From Clostridia bacterium (lineage in GTDB: Bacteria > Bacillota > Clostridia > UMGS1840), in assembly GCA_017625695.1 (NCBI GenBank), contig JAGAKI010000079.1:1-64000 (forward strand): DNA of 64,000 nucleotides, read 5' to 3'. A program made the translations under genes and the position numbers. Below the pieces are notes generated by a model, which saw nothing but the letters and a program-made list of their open reading frames with translations, searched no databases and was not told the DNA's origin. Shown here piece after piece: positions 1-10,113 of the stretch (its first letter is position 1; the number at the start of each line of letters is the position of its first letter).

Positions 1-21
1 AGGATCAAACTCTCTCGTATA
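1..21 (-). rRNA. 16S rRNA gene, 5' end only
   Basis: The reverse complement of the first bases reads GAGAGAGTTTGATCCT, the universal start of bacterial 16S rRNA (the 8F/27F primer region). The gene runs off the left edge, so only its first bases are present. The exact mature 5' end cannot be fixed from sequence alone. A consensus promoter lies upstream at 200-228. Confidence 0.9.
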
Positions 22-199
22 TTTCACAAAAAAATAATACAATTTAAGTTCGCTAGCTTTTCGCTTCGCTCTTTTTCTTTCCTCGATTTACTTGATTCGT
101 TCGTAGTTCTCAATTCAAAAACTCTAGAATTTTCAAGGTCCATTATGTTATTCAGTTTTCAAGGTTCATTCTGCTCTCTTTTTTCGAGACAGCTTAGCT
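22..199 (-). other. rRNA operon leader with repeated processing motif
   Basis: Untranslated leader between the rRNA promoter and 16S. Read on the minus strand it holds two copies of ACCTTGAAAA (about 130-139 and 157-167). This motif is common around rRNA genes in Bacillota, where leader and spacer copies pair with downstream sequence to form the processing stem. The partner sequence is outside the window, so that role is inferred. Confidence 0.6.
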
Positions 200-228
200 A
201 TTGTAACACAACACTTCCATTTTGTCAA
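200..228 (-). promoter_or_regulatory. rRNA operon promoter
   Basis: On the minus strand there is TTGACA (228-223), exactly 17 bases, then TACAAT (205-200), about 180 bases upstream of 16S. The sequence on the upstream side (229-300) is rich in A and T tracts, as expected for an UP element. A short plus-strand open frame across this region is not a gene. Confidence 0.85.
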
Positions 229-440
229 GCTTTTTTTAAAAACTTTTTTTATTTTTTTTGCATTTTTCAAAAATCTACAAAAATCCGCTGTGAACTCCTA
301 TTTTTTGCATCAATTTGTATAAAAACAGAAACCTTTTTCTAAAAGATTCCTGCTTTTTCTATATATATATGAGCGACTATGCAACACACCAGAACCGTCC
401 CCCTATCTTAACACCTGCTTCATTAAAATCATATCGAAAA

Positions 441-478
441 AAAAGCTTCGGAAATCCTTTGCAATTTCCGAAGCTTTT
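441..478 (-). terminator. terminator of uvrA
   Basis: A perfect 15-bp inverted repeat, AAAAGCTTCGGAAAT (441-455) and ATTTCCGAAGCTTTT (464-478), with an 8-base loop. Followed on the minus strand by a U tract. It separates uvrA from the rRNA promoter. Confidence 0.85.
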
Positions 479-564
479 CAATATGTTTTTTGACAACTTT
501 TGTTTCCCATTTGTCACAAGGCCTTCTTTGACATCAAAGAAAAAGAATATATCTTGTTTTAATC

Positions 565-3387
565 CTATAATTTATCCCGTAAGAATCTGCCGGTATGGGA
601 TTCTTTCACTTTTGCAACCTCTTCCGGGGTACCGGTTGCAACTACGGTACCGCCTTCGTCGCCCCCTTCAGGGCCCATATCAATGATATAGTCCCCTACT
701 TTAATGACGTCTAAGTTATGCTCAATAATTACGATGGTGTTTCCACTGTCGCACAAACGGTTCAACACATCAATTAACTTTCGCACATCGTCAAAGTGGA
801 GTCCTGTGGTGGGTTCATCCAAGATATAGATGGTTTTTCCTGTGGGACGTTTGGAAAGCTCGGTAGCGAGTTTTACCCGCTGTGCTTCCCCGCCCGACAG
901 AGTGGTGGAGGGTTGTCCTAACTTAATATAGGAAAGGCCCACATCGTAGAGCAGTTGCAGTTTCCGCTTGATGGAGGGGATGTTTTCAAAAAACTCCAAC
1001 CCCTCTTCCACGGTCATATCCAAAACTTCGTGAATATTTTTGCCTTTGTAGCGGACTTCTAAGGTTTCCCGGTTATAACGTTTTCCCTTACACACATCGC
1101 AAGGCACAAACACGTCAGGCAAAAAGTGCATTTCGATTTTCACAATCCCGTCGCCCTCACAGGCTTCACAACGTCCGCCTTTTACGTTAAAGCTGAACCG
1201 TCCCGGTCCGTAGCCTTTCATTTTGGCGTCATTGGTGGCGGCGAACAGGTCACGGATTAAGGAAAATACACCGGTATAGGTGGCAGGATTGGAGCGGGGA
1301 GTTCTGCCGATGGGAGACTGGTCGATGGCAATGACCTTGTCCAAGTGCTCCATCCCTTCGATGGCGTCATGCAGACCGCCGCGGCTTTTTCCGCCGTTTA
1401 AGTGATGGAATAATTCCTGATATAAAATCTGATTGATTAAGGATGATTTCCCGGAACCGGATACCCCTGTTACAATGGTCATACAACCCAAGGGGAGAGA
1501 CACCGTAATATTTTTTAAATTGTTCTGCTTGGCACCTTTGATGGTTAAAAAGTTGCCGTTACCCGGACGGCGTTCTTTGGGAACGGGGATTTGTTTTCTG
1601 CCGGAGAGATAGTCCCCTGTTAGGGAAGTTTCGGACTTCATAATTTCTTCGGGAGTCCCCTCTGCGGTAATATATCCTCCATGGATTCCCGCACCGGGAC
1701 CAAAATCAAACACATAGTCTGCAGCACGGATGGTATCTTCATCGTGTTCTACCACAAGGACGGAATTGCCCACATCACGAAGCCGTATCAGGGTTTCAAT
1801 CAGCTTTTCGTTGTCCCGCTGATGCAGACCGATGCTGGGTTCGTCTAAAATATATAACACACCCATCAGATAAGAACCAATCTGGGTAGCCAGCCGGATT
1901 CGCTGGGCTTCTCCCCCGGATAAAGACCCTGCTGAACGGGACAGCGTCAGGTAGTTTAAGCCGACTTTATCTAAGAAACCAAGGCGTTCCTTAATTTCTT
2001 TTAACAGCCGTTCTGCAATGTTTAATTCTTTTTCGGTTAAGGAAAGCGTATCAAAAAACAGCAGTAACTCTTTGACGGGTTTCTGACACATTTCATAGAT
2101 ATTGATGCCCCCCACGGTTACGCCTAAGCTTTCTTGCTTCAGTCTTGCACCCTTGCAGACATGACAGGGTTTCTGACTCATAAAGCTTTCAATTTCGGCT
2201 CTTGCCCAGGAGGATGAGGTTTCTTTGTAACGGCGTTCCAGATTGTTGATAATCCCCTCAAAATCGCTGTAATAGGTACCGGAATTACTGCGGCGTTGGT
2301 AGTCAATTTTCAGTTTTTTTCCACCGTTTCCGTAAAGAAGAATCTGCAAAAATTCCGGGTCCTGCTTGCCAATCGGTTTTGCCATGGAATAACCGTAGTG
2401 CTTACAGACAGTTGCCAGCAGATTGTACGCAATACTGTCAGATTTGTCTGCCGAGTACCAACCGCTTCCCCGGATAGCACCGTCTAAAATGGATTTTTCG
2501 GGGTCAACCACCAGTGACGGGTCCACTTTCATCAGATGTCCGATGCCTCCGCATTCCGGACAGGCACCAAAGGGATTGTTGAAAGAAAAAGCACGGGGTG
2601 ACAGTTCTTCCACCGAAATATCGCAATCAGGACAGGAATAGTTTAAGCTGTAGGTATTTTCTTTGCCTGAATCGTGTTCTGATAACGTCACCAGTCCGTC
2701 GGTTAAGCCGACTGCAGTTTCTATGGAATCGGTCAGACGGGAACGGATGTCCTCTTTGACCGCCATACGGTCTACCACGATTTCAACGGTATGCTTCTGA
2801 TTTTTATCCAGCTTGATTTCTTCGGCTAAATCATATTGATTACCGTCCACACGGACACGGATGAAACCGCTTTTCTTGGCTTTTTCCAAAACCTTCTGGT
2901 GTTCCCCTTTTTTTCCCCGGATGACCGGTGCCAGAATGACAATTCTGGTTTTTTCGGGTAATTTTAAGATTTTATCCACAATCTGGTCGATGGTTTGCTT
3001 GTGAATTTCCTTTCCGCAATTGGGACAATGGGGAATCCCGATGCGAGCGTACAACAGTCGCAGATAGTCGTAGATTTCTGTCACGGTACCCACGGTGGAA
3101 CGGGGATTTTTGGAGGTAGTTTTCTGGTCGATGGAAATGGCGGGAGAAAGCCCCTCAATCAAATCTGCCTGAGGTTTATCCATCTGTCCCAAAAACATCC
3201 GGGCATAAGACGACAAGGACTCCACGTATCGCCGTTGTCCTTCCGCATAGATGGTATCAAACGCAAGGGAAGATTTCCCCGAACCTGATACCCCGGTAAA
3301 GACCACCAGTTTGTCTCTTGGGATTTTTAAGTCGATATTTTTTAGGTTGTGTTCTTTGGCACCTTTGATATAGATATTATCTCTCAT
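565..3387 (-). CDS. uvrA: UvrABC excinuclease subunit A
   Basis: DNA-damage recognition ATPase of nucleotide excision repair; forms a dimer and loads UvrB on lesions. The 940-residue protein has two ABC modules: Walker A GVSGSGKS at residues 32-39 and a second GVSGSGKSS in the C-terminal half, and two LSGGEAQR signatures ([14 protein letters not shown] and [14 protein letters not shown]). Zinc-binding Cys pairs are visible ([30 protein letters not shown] with CDVCKG). The open frame extends 39 codons upstream, but that extension translates a palindromic repeat. The start at MRDNIYIKG is preceded by AAGAGGAA and gives the family length. It lies downstream of uvrB in the same direction, 265 bases apart, with its own terminator. 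Confidence 0.97.
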   Translation of the reverse strand: MRDNIYIKGAKEHNLKNIDLKIPRDKLVVFTGVSGSGKSSLAFDTIYAEGQRRYVESLSSYARMFLGQMDKPQADLIEGLSPAISIDQKTTSKNPRSTVGTVTEIYDYLRLLYARIGIPHCPNCGKEIHKQTIDQIVDKILKLPEKTRIVILAPVIRGKKGEHQKVLEKAKKSGFIRVRVDGNQYDLAEEIKLDKNQKHTVEIVVDRMAVKEDIRSRLTDSIETAVGLTDGLVTLSEHDSGKENTYSLNYSCPDCDISVEELSPRAFSFNNPFGACPECGGIGHLMKVDPSLVVDPEKSILDGAIRGSGWYSADKSDSIAYNLLATVCKHYGYSMAKPIGKQDPEFLQILLYGNGGKKLKIDYQRRSNSGTYYSDFEGIINNLERRYKETSSSWARAEIESFMSQKPCHVCKGARLKQESLGVTVGGINIYEMCQKPVKELLLFFDTLSLTEKELNIAERLLKEIKERLGFLDKVGLNYLTLSRSAGSLSGGEAQRIRLATQIGSYLMGVLYILDEPSIGLHQRDNEKLIETLIRLRDVGNSVLVVEHDEDTIRAADYVFDFGPGAGIHGGYITAEGTPEEIMKSETSLTGDYLSGRKQIPVPKERRPGNGNFLTIKGAKQNNLKNITVSLPLGCMTIVTGVSGSGKSSLINQILYQELFHHLNGGKSRGGLHDAIEGMEHLDKVIAIDQSPIGRTPRSNPATYTGVFSLIRDLFAATNDAKMKGYGPGRFSFNVKGGRCEACEGDGIVKIEMHFLPDVFVPCDVCKGKRYNRETLEVRYKGKNIHEVLDMTVEEGLEFFENIPSIKRKLQLLYDVGLSYIKLGQPSTTLSGGEAQRVKLATELSKRPTGKTIYILDEPTTGLHFDDVRKLIDVLNRLCDSGNTIVIIEHNLDVIKVGDYIIDMGPEGGDEGGTVVATGTPEEVAKVKESHTGRFLRDKL

Positions 3388-3429
3388 ATTCGTTCCTCTT
3401 GGGATTTGATAAATTGCGCAAAATAAATG

Positions 3430-3487
3430 AATCTCATCGCTCGGCGTACACACGGTACGCCTTCGGATGACCCCTTCGGGTGAGATT
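3430..3487 (-). repeat. branched palindromic repeat, copy 1
   Basis: Outer stem AATCTCA (3430-3436)/TGAGATT (3481-3487). Inside is a 7-bp hairpin GGCGTAC/GTACGCC (3443-3449/3455-3461) and a CCC/GGG hairpin. In minus orientation it keeps the CCGAA-hairpin-GAG core seen in four other copies in this window. It forms the false N-terminal extension of the uvrA frame. Confidence 0.75.
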
Positions 3488-3583
3488 TCTTCATTTTGCA
3501 TCAATTTATCTGCATCTTGATTATTTTGGTATAGATTCTTAAATCACTGCAGACGATGAAAAAAGGAGACAGAATTCGGAAAT

Positions 3584-3628
3584 TGAATCCCGAAGCTGTA
3601 CTATGTGTACAGCGAGCGGTGAAATTCA
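3584..3628 (+). repeat. branched palindromic repeat, copy 2
   Basis: CCCGAA, then hairpin GCTGTAC/GTACAGC (3595-3601/3607-3613), then GAG, within a weak outer stem TGAAT/ATTCA. Same family as the copy at 3430-3487 but in opposite orientation, so the uvrB-uvrA gap carries a head-to-head pair. Confidence 0.7.
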
Positions 3629-3652
3629 CGGGTTGTGTCCCTTTTTTCAAGT

Positions 3653-5623
3653 CTATGCTTGTAAATCTTTTATCTTATCCCGCAGTTCTGCCGCTTTTTC
3701 AAAGTCTAAGTTTTTCGCGGCTTTGTTCATTTCTTCGGTTAAACGGAGGATTTCTGTTTCCAGCCAACCGTTATCCAATGTTTCTTTTTTCTTCTTTTTC
3801 GACGGCAGTTCTGCCTTTTTGGTTGCTTCAATCACCGCACGGATGTCTTTTTTCACGGTCACAGGCACAATGCCGTGTTCTTCGTTGAATTTCTGTTGGA
3901 TTTCCCGACGGCGGTTGGTTTCTTTGATGGCGTTTTCCATGGAATCGGTCAGAGTATCTGCATACATAATCACAGTTCCCTCCGCATTTCGTGCCGCTCT
4001 CCCGATCGTCTGAATCAAAGAGGTTTCACTTCGTAAGAACCCTTCTTTGTCTGCATCTAAAATGGCAACCAGAGATACTTCGGGCAAGTCTAACCCCTCA
4101 CGGAGCAGATTGATGCCAACCAATACGTCAAATTCGCCCAATCGCAGGTCACGGATAATTTCCATACGTTCCATGGTGTCGATTTCCGAATGCAGATACC
4201 GCACACGAACGCCCGCCTCGGTGAAATAGTCGGTCAAATCCTCTGCCATTCGTTTGGTAAGAGTGGTTACCAGCACACGTTCCTTCTTTTCGGTACGCAA
4301 GTTAATTTCGGATCGCAAATCGTCTATCTGCCCTGCGGTGGGTTTTACGAAAATTTCAGGGTCCAGAAGTCCTGTGGGACGAATGACCTGTTCCACAATT
4401 TGTGTAGAATGTTCCCGCTCGTATTCGGCGGGAGTTGCAGAAACAAACACCGCCTGATGGATTCTGTCGATGAATTCGTCAAAGTTTAAAGGACGGTTAT
4501 CATATGCCGAGGGTAAGCGGAATCCATAGTCCACCAGAGAAGTTTTTCTGGCTCTGTCCCCTGCATACATCCCCCGCACCTGAGGAAGTGTTACGTGAGA
4601 TTCATCCACTACCAATAAGAAATCGTCGGGGAAATAGTCCAGTAAGGTGTAGGGAGCACTGCCCGGTTCTCTTCCGCTGATATGACGGGAATAGTTTTCA
4701 ATCCCTTTGCAGAATCCAATTTCTGCCATCATTTCCAAATCGTAATTGGTACGTTCGGTAATTCGCTGTTTTTCAATCCATTTTTCTTTTTTATCAAAGA
4801 AATCAATTCGCTCTTCCAGTTCTTCTTCGATGGTTTTGATAGCACGTTTCATTTTGTCGTAGGAAGTGGCATAATGGGAAGCGGGAAATACAAAGATGTG
4901 TTCCCTCTCTCCCAGAATTTCGCCCGTAATGGGATTGATTTCGGTTAAGCGTTCCACTTCGTCTCCGAAAAACTCCACCCGAAGCACCATTTCGTTGGAG
5001 TTTGATGGAAAAATATCCAACACATCTCCATTCACACGGAAACATCCGCGATGAAAGTCGATGTGATTTCTCTCATACTGAATTTCGATGAGTTTCTTTA
5101 AAATTTCGTCACGGTCTTTTTCCATTCCCCGGCGAAGAGATACACATAAATCGGTGTAGTCCTCCGGGTCCCCCAAACCGTAGATGCAGGAAACAGATGC
5201 CACGATGATGACATCGGTCCGTTCAAATAAAGCGGTGGTGGCAGCGTGACGGAGCTTGTCAATTTCGTCGTTAATCTGAGAATCTTTTTCAATAAAGGTA
5301 TCGGTACCGGGAAGATAGGCTTCCGGCTGATAATAGTCATAGTAACTCACAAAAAATTCCACCGCATTATCGGGAAAGAATTCCTTGAATTCACTACAGA
5401 GCTGGGCAGCTAAGGTTTTATTGTGTGCAAGGACCAGCGTGGGTTTTTGCACCTTTTCAATTACGTTGGCAATGGTAAAGGTTTTCCCGGAACCGGTAAC
5501 GCCAAGCAAGGTCTGATATTTATCGTTTTGTAAGATTCCCCGGCTTAATTTTTCGATTGCCTGGGGTTGGTCCCCCTTTGGTTTCATATGGGACGCAATG
5601 CGAAAAGGTTTTTCTAATTTCAT
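3653..5623 (-). CDS. uvrB: UvrABC excinuclease subunit B
   Basis: Helicase-like damage-verification subunit of nucleotide excision repair, taking lesions from UvrA and recruiting UvrC. 656 residues, the usual length. Walker A GVTGSGKT is at residues 41-48. The beta-hairpin region [20 protein letters not shown] near residue 95 inserts into [16 protein letters not shown] is the DEAD-like motif II, and helicase motif VI reads [13 protein letters not shown] motif ([20 protein letters not shown]) at the C-terminus contacts UvrC. The start at MKLEKPFRI is set by AGGAGGTG seven bases upstream; an in-frame ATG eight codons earlier has no such site. Transcribed ahead of uvrA. Confidence 0.97.
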   Translation of the reverse strand: MKLEKPFRIASHMKPKGDQPQAIEKLSRGILQNDKYQTLLGVTGSGKTFTIANVIEKVQKPTLVLAHNKTLAAQLCSEFKEFFPDNAVEFFVSYYDYYQPEAYLPGTDTFIEKDSQINDEIDKLRHAATTALFERTDVIIVASVSCIYGLGDPEDYTDLCVSLRRGMEKDRDEILKKLIEIQYERNHIDFHRGCFRVNGDVLDIFPSNSNEMVLRVEFFGDEVERLTEINPITGEILGEREHIFVFPASHYATSYDKMKRAIKTIEEELEERIDFFDKKEKWIEKQRITERTNYDLEMMAEIGFCKGIENYSRHISGREPGSAPYTLLDYFPDDFLLVVDESHVTLPQVRGMYAGDRARKTSLVDYGFRLPSAYDNRPLNFDEFIDRIHQAVFVSATPAEYEREHSTQIVEQVIRPTGLLDPEIFVKPTAGQIDDLRSEINLRTEKKERVLVTTLTKRMAEDLTDYFTEAGVRVRYLHSEIDTMERMEIIRDLRLGEFDVLVGINLLREGLDLPEVSLVAILDADKEGFLRSETSLIQTIGRAARNAEGTVIMYADTLTDSMENAIKETNRRREIQQKFNEEHGIVPVTVKKDIRAVIEATKKAELPSKKKKKETLDNGWLETEILRLTEEMNKAAKNLDFEKAAELRDKIKDLQA

Positions 5624-5647
5624 ATCAGCACCTCCTCTCTTCGGCAC

Positions 5648-5752
5648 AATAAGGGCAATCGGTGATGCCGAAAGCCCTTATGTGAGTGAATCATTTTGAA
5701 AGCAGGCAAAGCCTGCATCGGATAGAGCATTGCTCATAGGGAAAATGAAAAA
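5648..5752. repeat. cluster of hairpins upstream of uvrB
   Basis: Stem ATAAGGGC.../...GCCCTTAT (about 5648-5680) encloses CGG/CCG. Next is a branched unit: outer TCATTTT/AAAATGA enclosing GCAGGC-aaa-GCCTGC and GAGCA/TGCTC. It has the same three-way plan as the neighbouring palindrome at 5767-5829. Function unknown. Confidence 0.55.
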
Positions 5753-5766
5753 TTGTTCAGAATTTA

Positions 5767-5829
5767 CGAATGAAACCCGCAGGGAAGTTCCCGAAGCCGT
5801 ACCGAGTGTACGGCGAGTGGTTTCATTCG
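5767..5829 (+). repeat. branched palindromic repeat, copy 3 (best formed)
   Basis: An 11-bp outer stem CGAATGAAACC/GGTTTCATTCG encloses a GGGAA/TTCCC hairpin and a 7-bp hairpin GCCGTAC/GTACGGC (5796-5802/5808-5814), with CCCGAA before and GAG after the inner hairpin. It lies between uvrB and the stop of the upstream degV-like gene. Confidence 0.8.
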
Positions 5830-5845
5830 GGGATTCTGGGCGATT

Positions 5846-6733
5846 TTATCCATTTTTCGTAATCTTCTGGAACATAAGTCCAACTAACCCCGGTCCGATA
5901 TGAACGCCAATGGTAGACCCTACCTGGTCAATGTGAATTTCTTCGCCGGGGAAGTTTTTGTGTACCATTTCTACAAATTCGTCATAGTATTCCGCTTTGG
6001 TGGAGTAAACAATCATATAGCGGTAACCGCCTTCTTTGGTGGCGTCTTTCACCAGATCCATAATGCGGGTCATGGCTTTTTTAATGCCGCGGATTTTTTC
6101 TGCCGGTGCTACCAAACCGTCTTTTACGGTGAGGATGGGTTTGATGTCCAAAATGGTTCCCAAAAGGGCGGATGCACCGGCGATTCTGCCGCCACGTTTT
6201 AAATATTCCAAGGTACCGTTTACCAAAAAAATATTATTGGAGCGGCAGCAATTTTCAATGATTTTCACCACTTCGTCGGCAGAAGCACCGTTTTCGTAAG
6301 CGGTAATACCGTCTTTGATGGCATAGTAATAACAAATGGTATAAAATTTGGAGTCGATTAAGCGGACATCTAATTTGATGCCGTCCTCTTCCAGATTTTT
6401 GAGAGCGATTCTTACGTTGTTGTAGGTGGGACTGCCCGCAGAGGAAATACAAGTGAAAATGTAGGTATCATATTCATTTTTTGCCGCCAGTTCCCGAAAA
6501 TATTCTTCAATGGCAAAGGCAGTGACCTGAGATGTCGACACATTTCCTTTGTTTTCTTCCATAAAGGCAAACACTTCATCGGAGGTGATATCCACCCCGT
6601 CATAGTATTCCAGCACTTCGCCGCTATGAGGTTTTAAATAGACATGAAAGGGCAAAACATCAATGTTTTTCTCCTTTACATACTCCTTTGGAATATCTGC
6701 TGCAGAGTCGGTAATAAACTTAATTTTTGCCAT
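5846..6733 (-). CDS. DegV family fatty-acid-binding protein
   Basis: 295 residues, full length for the DegV family, whose members bind fatty acids for the FakA/FakB-type kinase system in Bacillota. Visible signatures: FITDSAADIP at the N-terminus, the STSQVT segment near residue 85, LKRGGRIAG in the middle and a C-terminal GPGLVGL. Start ATG is preceded by AGAGGAAA. Third gene of a minus-strand operon after the phosphotransferase and the S4 protein (17-base gap). The partner FakA kinase is not in this window, so its lipid partner is unknown. A second DegV gene lies at 60767-61645. Confidence 0.9.
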   Translation of the reverse strand: MAKIKFITDSAADIPKEYVKEKNIDVLPFHVYLKPHSGEVLEYYDGVDITSDEVFAFMEENKGNVSTSQVTAFAIEEYFRELAAKNEYDTYIFTCISSAGSPTYNNVRIALKNLEEDGIKLDVRLIDSKFYTICYYYAIKDGITAYENGASADEVVKIIENCCRSNNIFLVNGTLEYLKRGGRIAGASALLGTILDIKPILTVKDGLVAPAEKIRGIKKAMTRIMDLVKDATKEGGYRYMIVYSTKAEYYDEFVEMVHKNFPGEEIHIDQVGSTIGVHIGPGLVGLMFQKITKNG

Positions 6734-6750
6734 TTTCCTCTGTCCTTTCT

Positions 6751-6966
6751 TTAGGATTGTACGGTGATTTCGTAATTTTCAAACACAACTACATCGCCGG
6801 AGCGAAGCTTTTTTCCCCGACGGGTTTCACATTCACCGTTGACGGTTACCAGTCCGTCTACAATAACATATTTGGCTTCCCCGCCGGTAGCAACGATGTT
6901 TTCGGCTTTTAAAAGATTTTGCAGAGTGATGAATTCATCCCGCAGAATAAATGTAATCTTTTCCAT
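6751..6966 (-). CDS. small S4-domain RNA-binding protein (YaaA-like)
   Basis: 71 residues, almost entirely an S4 fold: LQNLLKAENIVATGGEAK, then VIVDGLVTVNGECETRRGKK, then LRSGDVVVF. This matches the YaaA/YbcJ type found next to recF in many Bacillota, which probably binds structured rRNA. Here it sits 2 bases after the polyphosphate phosphotransferase and before degV, so it is translationally coupled to a different pathway. Its RNA target cannot be inferred from the sequence. Confidence 0.88.
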   Translation of the reverse strand: MEKITFILRDEFITLQNLLKAENIVATGGEAKYVIVDGLVTVNGECETRRGKKLRSGDVVVFENYEITVQS

Positions 6967-6968
6967 AA

Positions 6969-8459
6969 TTATTTTCCTTTTTGTTGTAATACTTCTTCTA
7001 ACGTTTCAGTGATAATTTTCAGCACTTCAATCCGGGCGTAACGCTTGTCATCTCCGGCAATTAAGTGCCAGGGTGCAATTTTGGTATGGGTTTTATCGAT
7101 CATTTTCTCAATCGTGCAAAGATAATCATCCCATTTTTCACGGTTGCGGAAATCTTCGTCGGTGAGCTTCCAAGCTTTCTGGGGATTTTCCCGACGGTCT
7201 TCAAACCGTTTTAATTGCTCCTCTTTTGAAATATGCAGAAAAAACTTGATGATGGTGATACCGCTTCCTACCAGATGTTTTTCCATATCATTAATTTCAA
7301 AAAATGCACGGTCGTATTCTTTCTGGGTACAGAAGCCTTCTACCGCTTCCACCATCACTCTGCCGTACCAGCTACGGTCAAAAATAGCAATATGTCCGGT
7401 TTTGGGGAAGTTCTTCCAGAACCGCCACAGATAATGATGAGCCAGCTCCTCCTTGGTGGGAGCAGGAGTGGAAAATACCTGATATCCACGGGGGTCCAGT
7501 GCAGTGGTTAAGCGTTTGATGGCTCCGCCCTTACCGCCGGCATCCCATCCTTCAAATACAATGATAACAGGTTTTTTCTTCAGATAAAGACGGTTATGCA
7601 GATGCTCTAACTTTTCCTGATAGCAGGCAAGCTTCTGCTGATAGTCTTTTTTGTCTAATTTTAAGGACAAATCCACCGAGTCTAAGTAATTGGTGGCAAT
7701 ATGACGGTCCAGGATAGGACGGGGAGACTTGGTTTCCTGTTTCTTTAACGCAATTTTCTTTTCCAGCTCGGTGATTAAAATTTCAAAAATCCGCAACGTT
7801 GCATAGGTAATGTCATTGGCGTTAACCAAATGCCAGGGTGCATTTTCCTTGTCAGTTCTTTCAATAATTTTTTCCGAAACCTCACGGTATTTTTCGTATT
7901 GCTTGTTATGCTTCAAATCGTCCTTGGAAACACGCCACGCAGTTTCTTTGGATTCCATCAGTTCTTTCAGGCGGTTCTTCTGCTCTTCTTTGGAAATATG
8001 CACAAAGAATTTGATCAGCAGATTATCGTCATCTGTCAGCAGTTTTTCAAATGCATTGATTTCATCCAGATCGTGATAGAAACGACCGGTTTTTACCTTT
8101 TTGTCAATATGGTCATTGAGGACACGGCGGTACCAGCTACGGTCAAAAATGGCGATTCTGCCCTTTTCGGGAGTTTTGGTGATAAAACGCCACAGAAATG
8201 GATAACGGCTTTCTTCCTCGCTTTCATCCTTGATGGTATACACGGTGAAGCCACGGGGGTCCAAAGGAAGGATGAAATGGTTAATCAGCTGTCCTTTCCC
8301 GGAAGCACCCCAGCCTTCCATTACGATAATGACGGGAATCTCCAAAGCTCTTGCTTCCCGTTGCAATGTGGCAAGACGCTCCTGATAGCCTTCCAGTTTC
8401 TTTTTTAATTCTTTGGGAGAATCGGTGGTTAAGGTAAGAGTTTCACATTTTTTGAGCAT
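6969..8459 (-). CDS. polyphosphate:AMP phosphotransferase (tandem PPK2)
   Basis: 496 residues with two PPK2 kinase domains in tandem, the architecture of PAP enzymes that convert AMP to ADP using polyphosphate. Domain 1 has Walker A GWGASGKG (residues 49-56) and IAIFDRSWYRRVL. Domain 2 has GWDAGGKG (near 305) and IAIFDRSWYGRVM. In characterised tandem enzymes the second domain carries most activity. In domain 1, Gly and Ser replace the Asp and Gly of the usual GWDAGGKG, which fits a degenerate first domain. Start ATG follows AGCAGGTA. Heads an operon with the S4 protein and DegV. Confidence 0.9.
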   Translation of the reverse strand: MLKKCETLTLTTDSPKELKKKLEGYQERLATLQREARALEIPVIIVMEGWGASGKGQLINHFILPLDPRGFTVYTIKDESEEESRYPFLWRFITKTPEKGRIAIFDRSWYRRVLNDHIDKKVKTGRFYHDLDEINAFEKLLTDDDNLLIKFFVHISKEEQKNRLKELMESKETAWRVSKDDLKHNKQYEKYREVSEKIIERTDKENAPWHLVNANDITYATLRIFEILITELEKKIALKKQETKSPRPILDRHIATNYLDSVDLSLKLDKKDYQQKLACYQEKLEHLHNRLYLKKKPVIIVFEGWDAGGKGGAIKRLTTALDPRGYQVFSTPAPTKEELAHHYLWRFWKNFPKTGHIAIFDRSWYGRVMVEAVEGFCTQKEYDRAFFEINDMEKHLVGSGITIIKFFLHISKEEQLKRFEDRRENPQKAWKLTDEDFRNREKWDDYLCTIEKMIDKTHTKIAPWHLIAGDDKRYARIEVLKIITETLEEVLQQKGK

Positions 8460-8565
8460 ATTGATACCTGCTTTCCATAGTTGTCAGTCTAAGTGGTGAA
8501 TTGTGTACTGTCAAAGGCATTTTGAATCGGGATATCAGCTATGAAAGCCTTTTTGTCTCCCGTAT

Positions 8566-8728
8566 TATCGATAAACACGCTTTGCGTGTTCGATATGCTA
8601 TCAATCTCGTTGCGTCAGCAACATATCGAGTGCGACAGCACATATCGAATCCCCTGGGATTTATCGACTATCTCGCCAGAGATTGATATCGAGTGTTTTT
8701 TGATTGCATCAAAAAACACATACAACCT
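8566..8728. repeat. hairpin array with TATCGA linkers
   Basis: Six TATCGA or TCGATA motifs (8566, 8590, 8634, 8643, 8662, 8687) separate short hairpins: AACACGC/GCGTGTT, GTTGC/GCAAC, TGC/GCA, ATCCC/GGGAT and ATCTC/GAGAT. The array ends with the 12-bp GTGTTTTTTGAT/ATCAAAAAACAC. A perfect 10-bp outer stem TATCAATCTC (8599-8608)/GAGATTGATA (8679-8688) turns the central part into a cloverleaf-like fold. No coding frame with a ribosome site crosses it. Confidence 0.7.
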
Positions 8729-8751
8729 ACTTTATAACAAAGGGACAACAC

Positions 8752-8777
8752 CCTCAAAGCCTTGGGGGCGTTGTCCC
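8752..8777 (-). terminator. hairpin after the aminotransferase gene
   Basis: GGGACAAC/GTTGTCCC with an additional inner CCC/GGG pairing, directly after the stop codon of the aminotransferase at 8784. The U tract on the minus strand is short, so termination is likely but weak. Confidence 0.55.
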
Positions 8778-8783
8778 TCGTGA

Positions 8784-9983
8784 TTAGTCAGTTAAATTTG
8801 CAACGAAACGTGCTAAGCGTTCCATTCCTTTTTCAATGCTTTCCATACCGGTTGCATAGGACCAACGGCAGAAATCGTCAGCACCGAAGCCGGAGCCGGG
8901 CACCAATGCCACCAGTTCTTTTTCCAACAGCAGAGAACAGAAATCATCGGAAGTATGGATGGTTACACCTTCGTATTTTTTGCCCTTTACTGCCGAAATA
9001 TTCATCATAATGTAGAACGCACCTTTGGGCATTCTGCAGGAAAGGCCGGGAATGGCATTGATTTTTTCGTACATGTAATTTTTACGTTCTTCAAAGTGTT
9101 TTTTCATATTATAAACACAGTCTAACGAACCATCCAACGCTGCACAAGCTGCTGCCTGGGCAATGGAGTTGGGATTGGAAGTAGCGTGGGACTGGATGTT
9201 TGCCATTACCTTTGCTAAGTTCTCTTCACAGGCGGTATAGCCGATCCGCCAGCCGGTCATGGCATAGGTTTTGGAAACGGCGTTTACGGTAACTGTCAGT
9301 TTTTTGATTTCTTCGCCCAACGTTGCAATAGAAACGGTGTCACCTTCGTAAATCAAATGTTCATACACTTCATCGGAAATGACTACCAACTGTTTTTCGA
9401 CACAGAAATCTGCAATTTTCTGCAGTTCTTCTTTGGAATATACGGAACCTGTGGGGTTGGAGGGACTGCACAGAATCACCGCTACGGTTTTATCGGTCAC
9501 TTTTTCTGCCAGCTCTTCCACAGTGAATTTGAAATCGTTTTCTTCGGTGGTATTTAAAATGACAGGAACCCCGTCTGCCAGCTTCACCATTTCGGGATAG
9601 CTTACCCAATAGGGTGCAGGAACGATGACTTCATCGCCGGGGTCACAAATCGCCATAAAGATGTTGGTTAAGGAATGTTTTGCCCCATTGGAGATTACGA
9701 TGTTTTTTACTTCGTAATCCAGATTGTTTTCCCGTTTCAATTTTCTGACGATTGCCTGCTTTAAGGCAGGGGTACCGGAAGCGGGAGTATATTTGGTCAT
9801 CCCTTTGGATAATGCTTCAATTGCTGCTTGCTTGATATGGTCGGGCGTATCAAAATCGGGTTCGCCGGTTCCGAAGCCAACCGCATCTATGCCTTCCGCT
9901 TTCATCGCTTTGAATTTGGAATCAATTGCCAGAGTGGGAGATGCAGAAACTGCACCGCCTTTTTTACTGATTTTAATTTCCAT
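8784..9983 (-). CDS. class I aminotransferase, aspartate aminotransferase type
   Basis: 399-residue PLP enzyme of fold type I, most like AspB/AspC aspartate transaminases that link aspartate/oxaloacetate and glutamate/2-oxoglutarate. Motifs: VGFGTGEPDFDTPDHI near residue 36, CSPSNPTGSVYS (substrate/cofactor loop), SDEVYEHLIYEG, and the PLP lysine in VSKTYAMTGWRIGY near residue 237. Near the C-terminus RWSYATG supplies the carboxylate-binding Arg. Start is preceded by GGAGAT. Other aromatic or prephenate-type members cannot be excluded from sequence. Transcribed alone from a minus-strand promoter at 10085-10113. Confidence 0.9.
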   Translation of the reverse strand: MEIKISKKGGAVSASPTLAIDSKFKAMKAEGIDAVGFGTGEPDFDTPDHIKQAAIEALSKGMTKYTPASGTPALKQAIVRKLKRENNLDYEVKNIVISNGAKHSLTNIFMAICDPGDEVIVPAPYWVSYPEMVKLADGVPVILNTTEENDFKFTVEELAEKVTDKTVAVILCSPSNPTGSVYSKEELQKIADFCVEKQLVVISDEVYEHLIYEGDTVSIATLGEEIKKLTVTVNAVSKTYAMTGWRIGYTACEENLAKVMANIQSHATSNPNSIAQAAACAALDGSLDCVYNMKKHFEERKNYMYEKINAIPGLSCRMPKGAFYIMMNISAVKGKKYEGVTIHTSDDFCSLLLEKELVALVPGSGFGADDFCRWSYATGMESIEKGMERLARFVANLTD

Positions 9984-10084
9984 TGTAATTTATCTCCATT
10001 CTGTTGCGTAAGCGGGAACTTCTCTTCCCAAATAGAATCCCAAAATATGCAACTTTTTTCTTTTCAAATTTCAAACCGGATTCT

Positions 10085-10113
10085 ATTTTACTATATTATA
10101 TCAAAAAAATCAA
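10085..10113 (-). promoter_or_regulatory. promoter of the aminotransferase gene
   Basis: Minus strand TTGATT (10113-10108), 17 bases, TAAAAT (10090-10085), about 100 bases upstream of the start codon. Confidence 0.5.

Noticed and set aside
145-686. Two plus-strand open frames across the rRNA leader and promoter
   Set aside because: They lie over the rRNA leader, its promoter and the uvrA terminator, have low-complexity composition and no ribosome site.
3388-3504. 39-codon N-terminal extension of UvrA
   Set aside because: It translates a palindromic repeat, has no ribosome site, and UvrA proteins normally begin at the MRDNIYIKG-type start.
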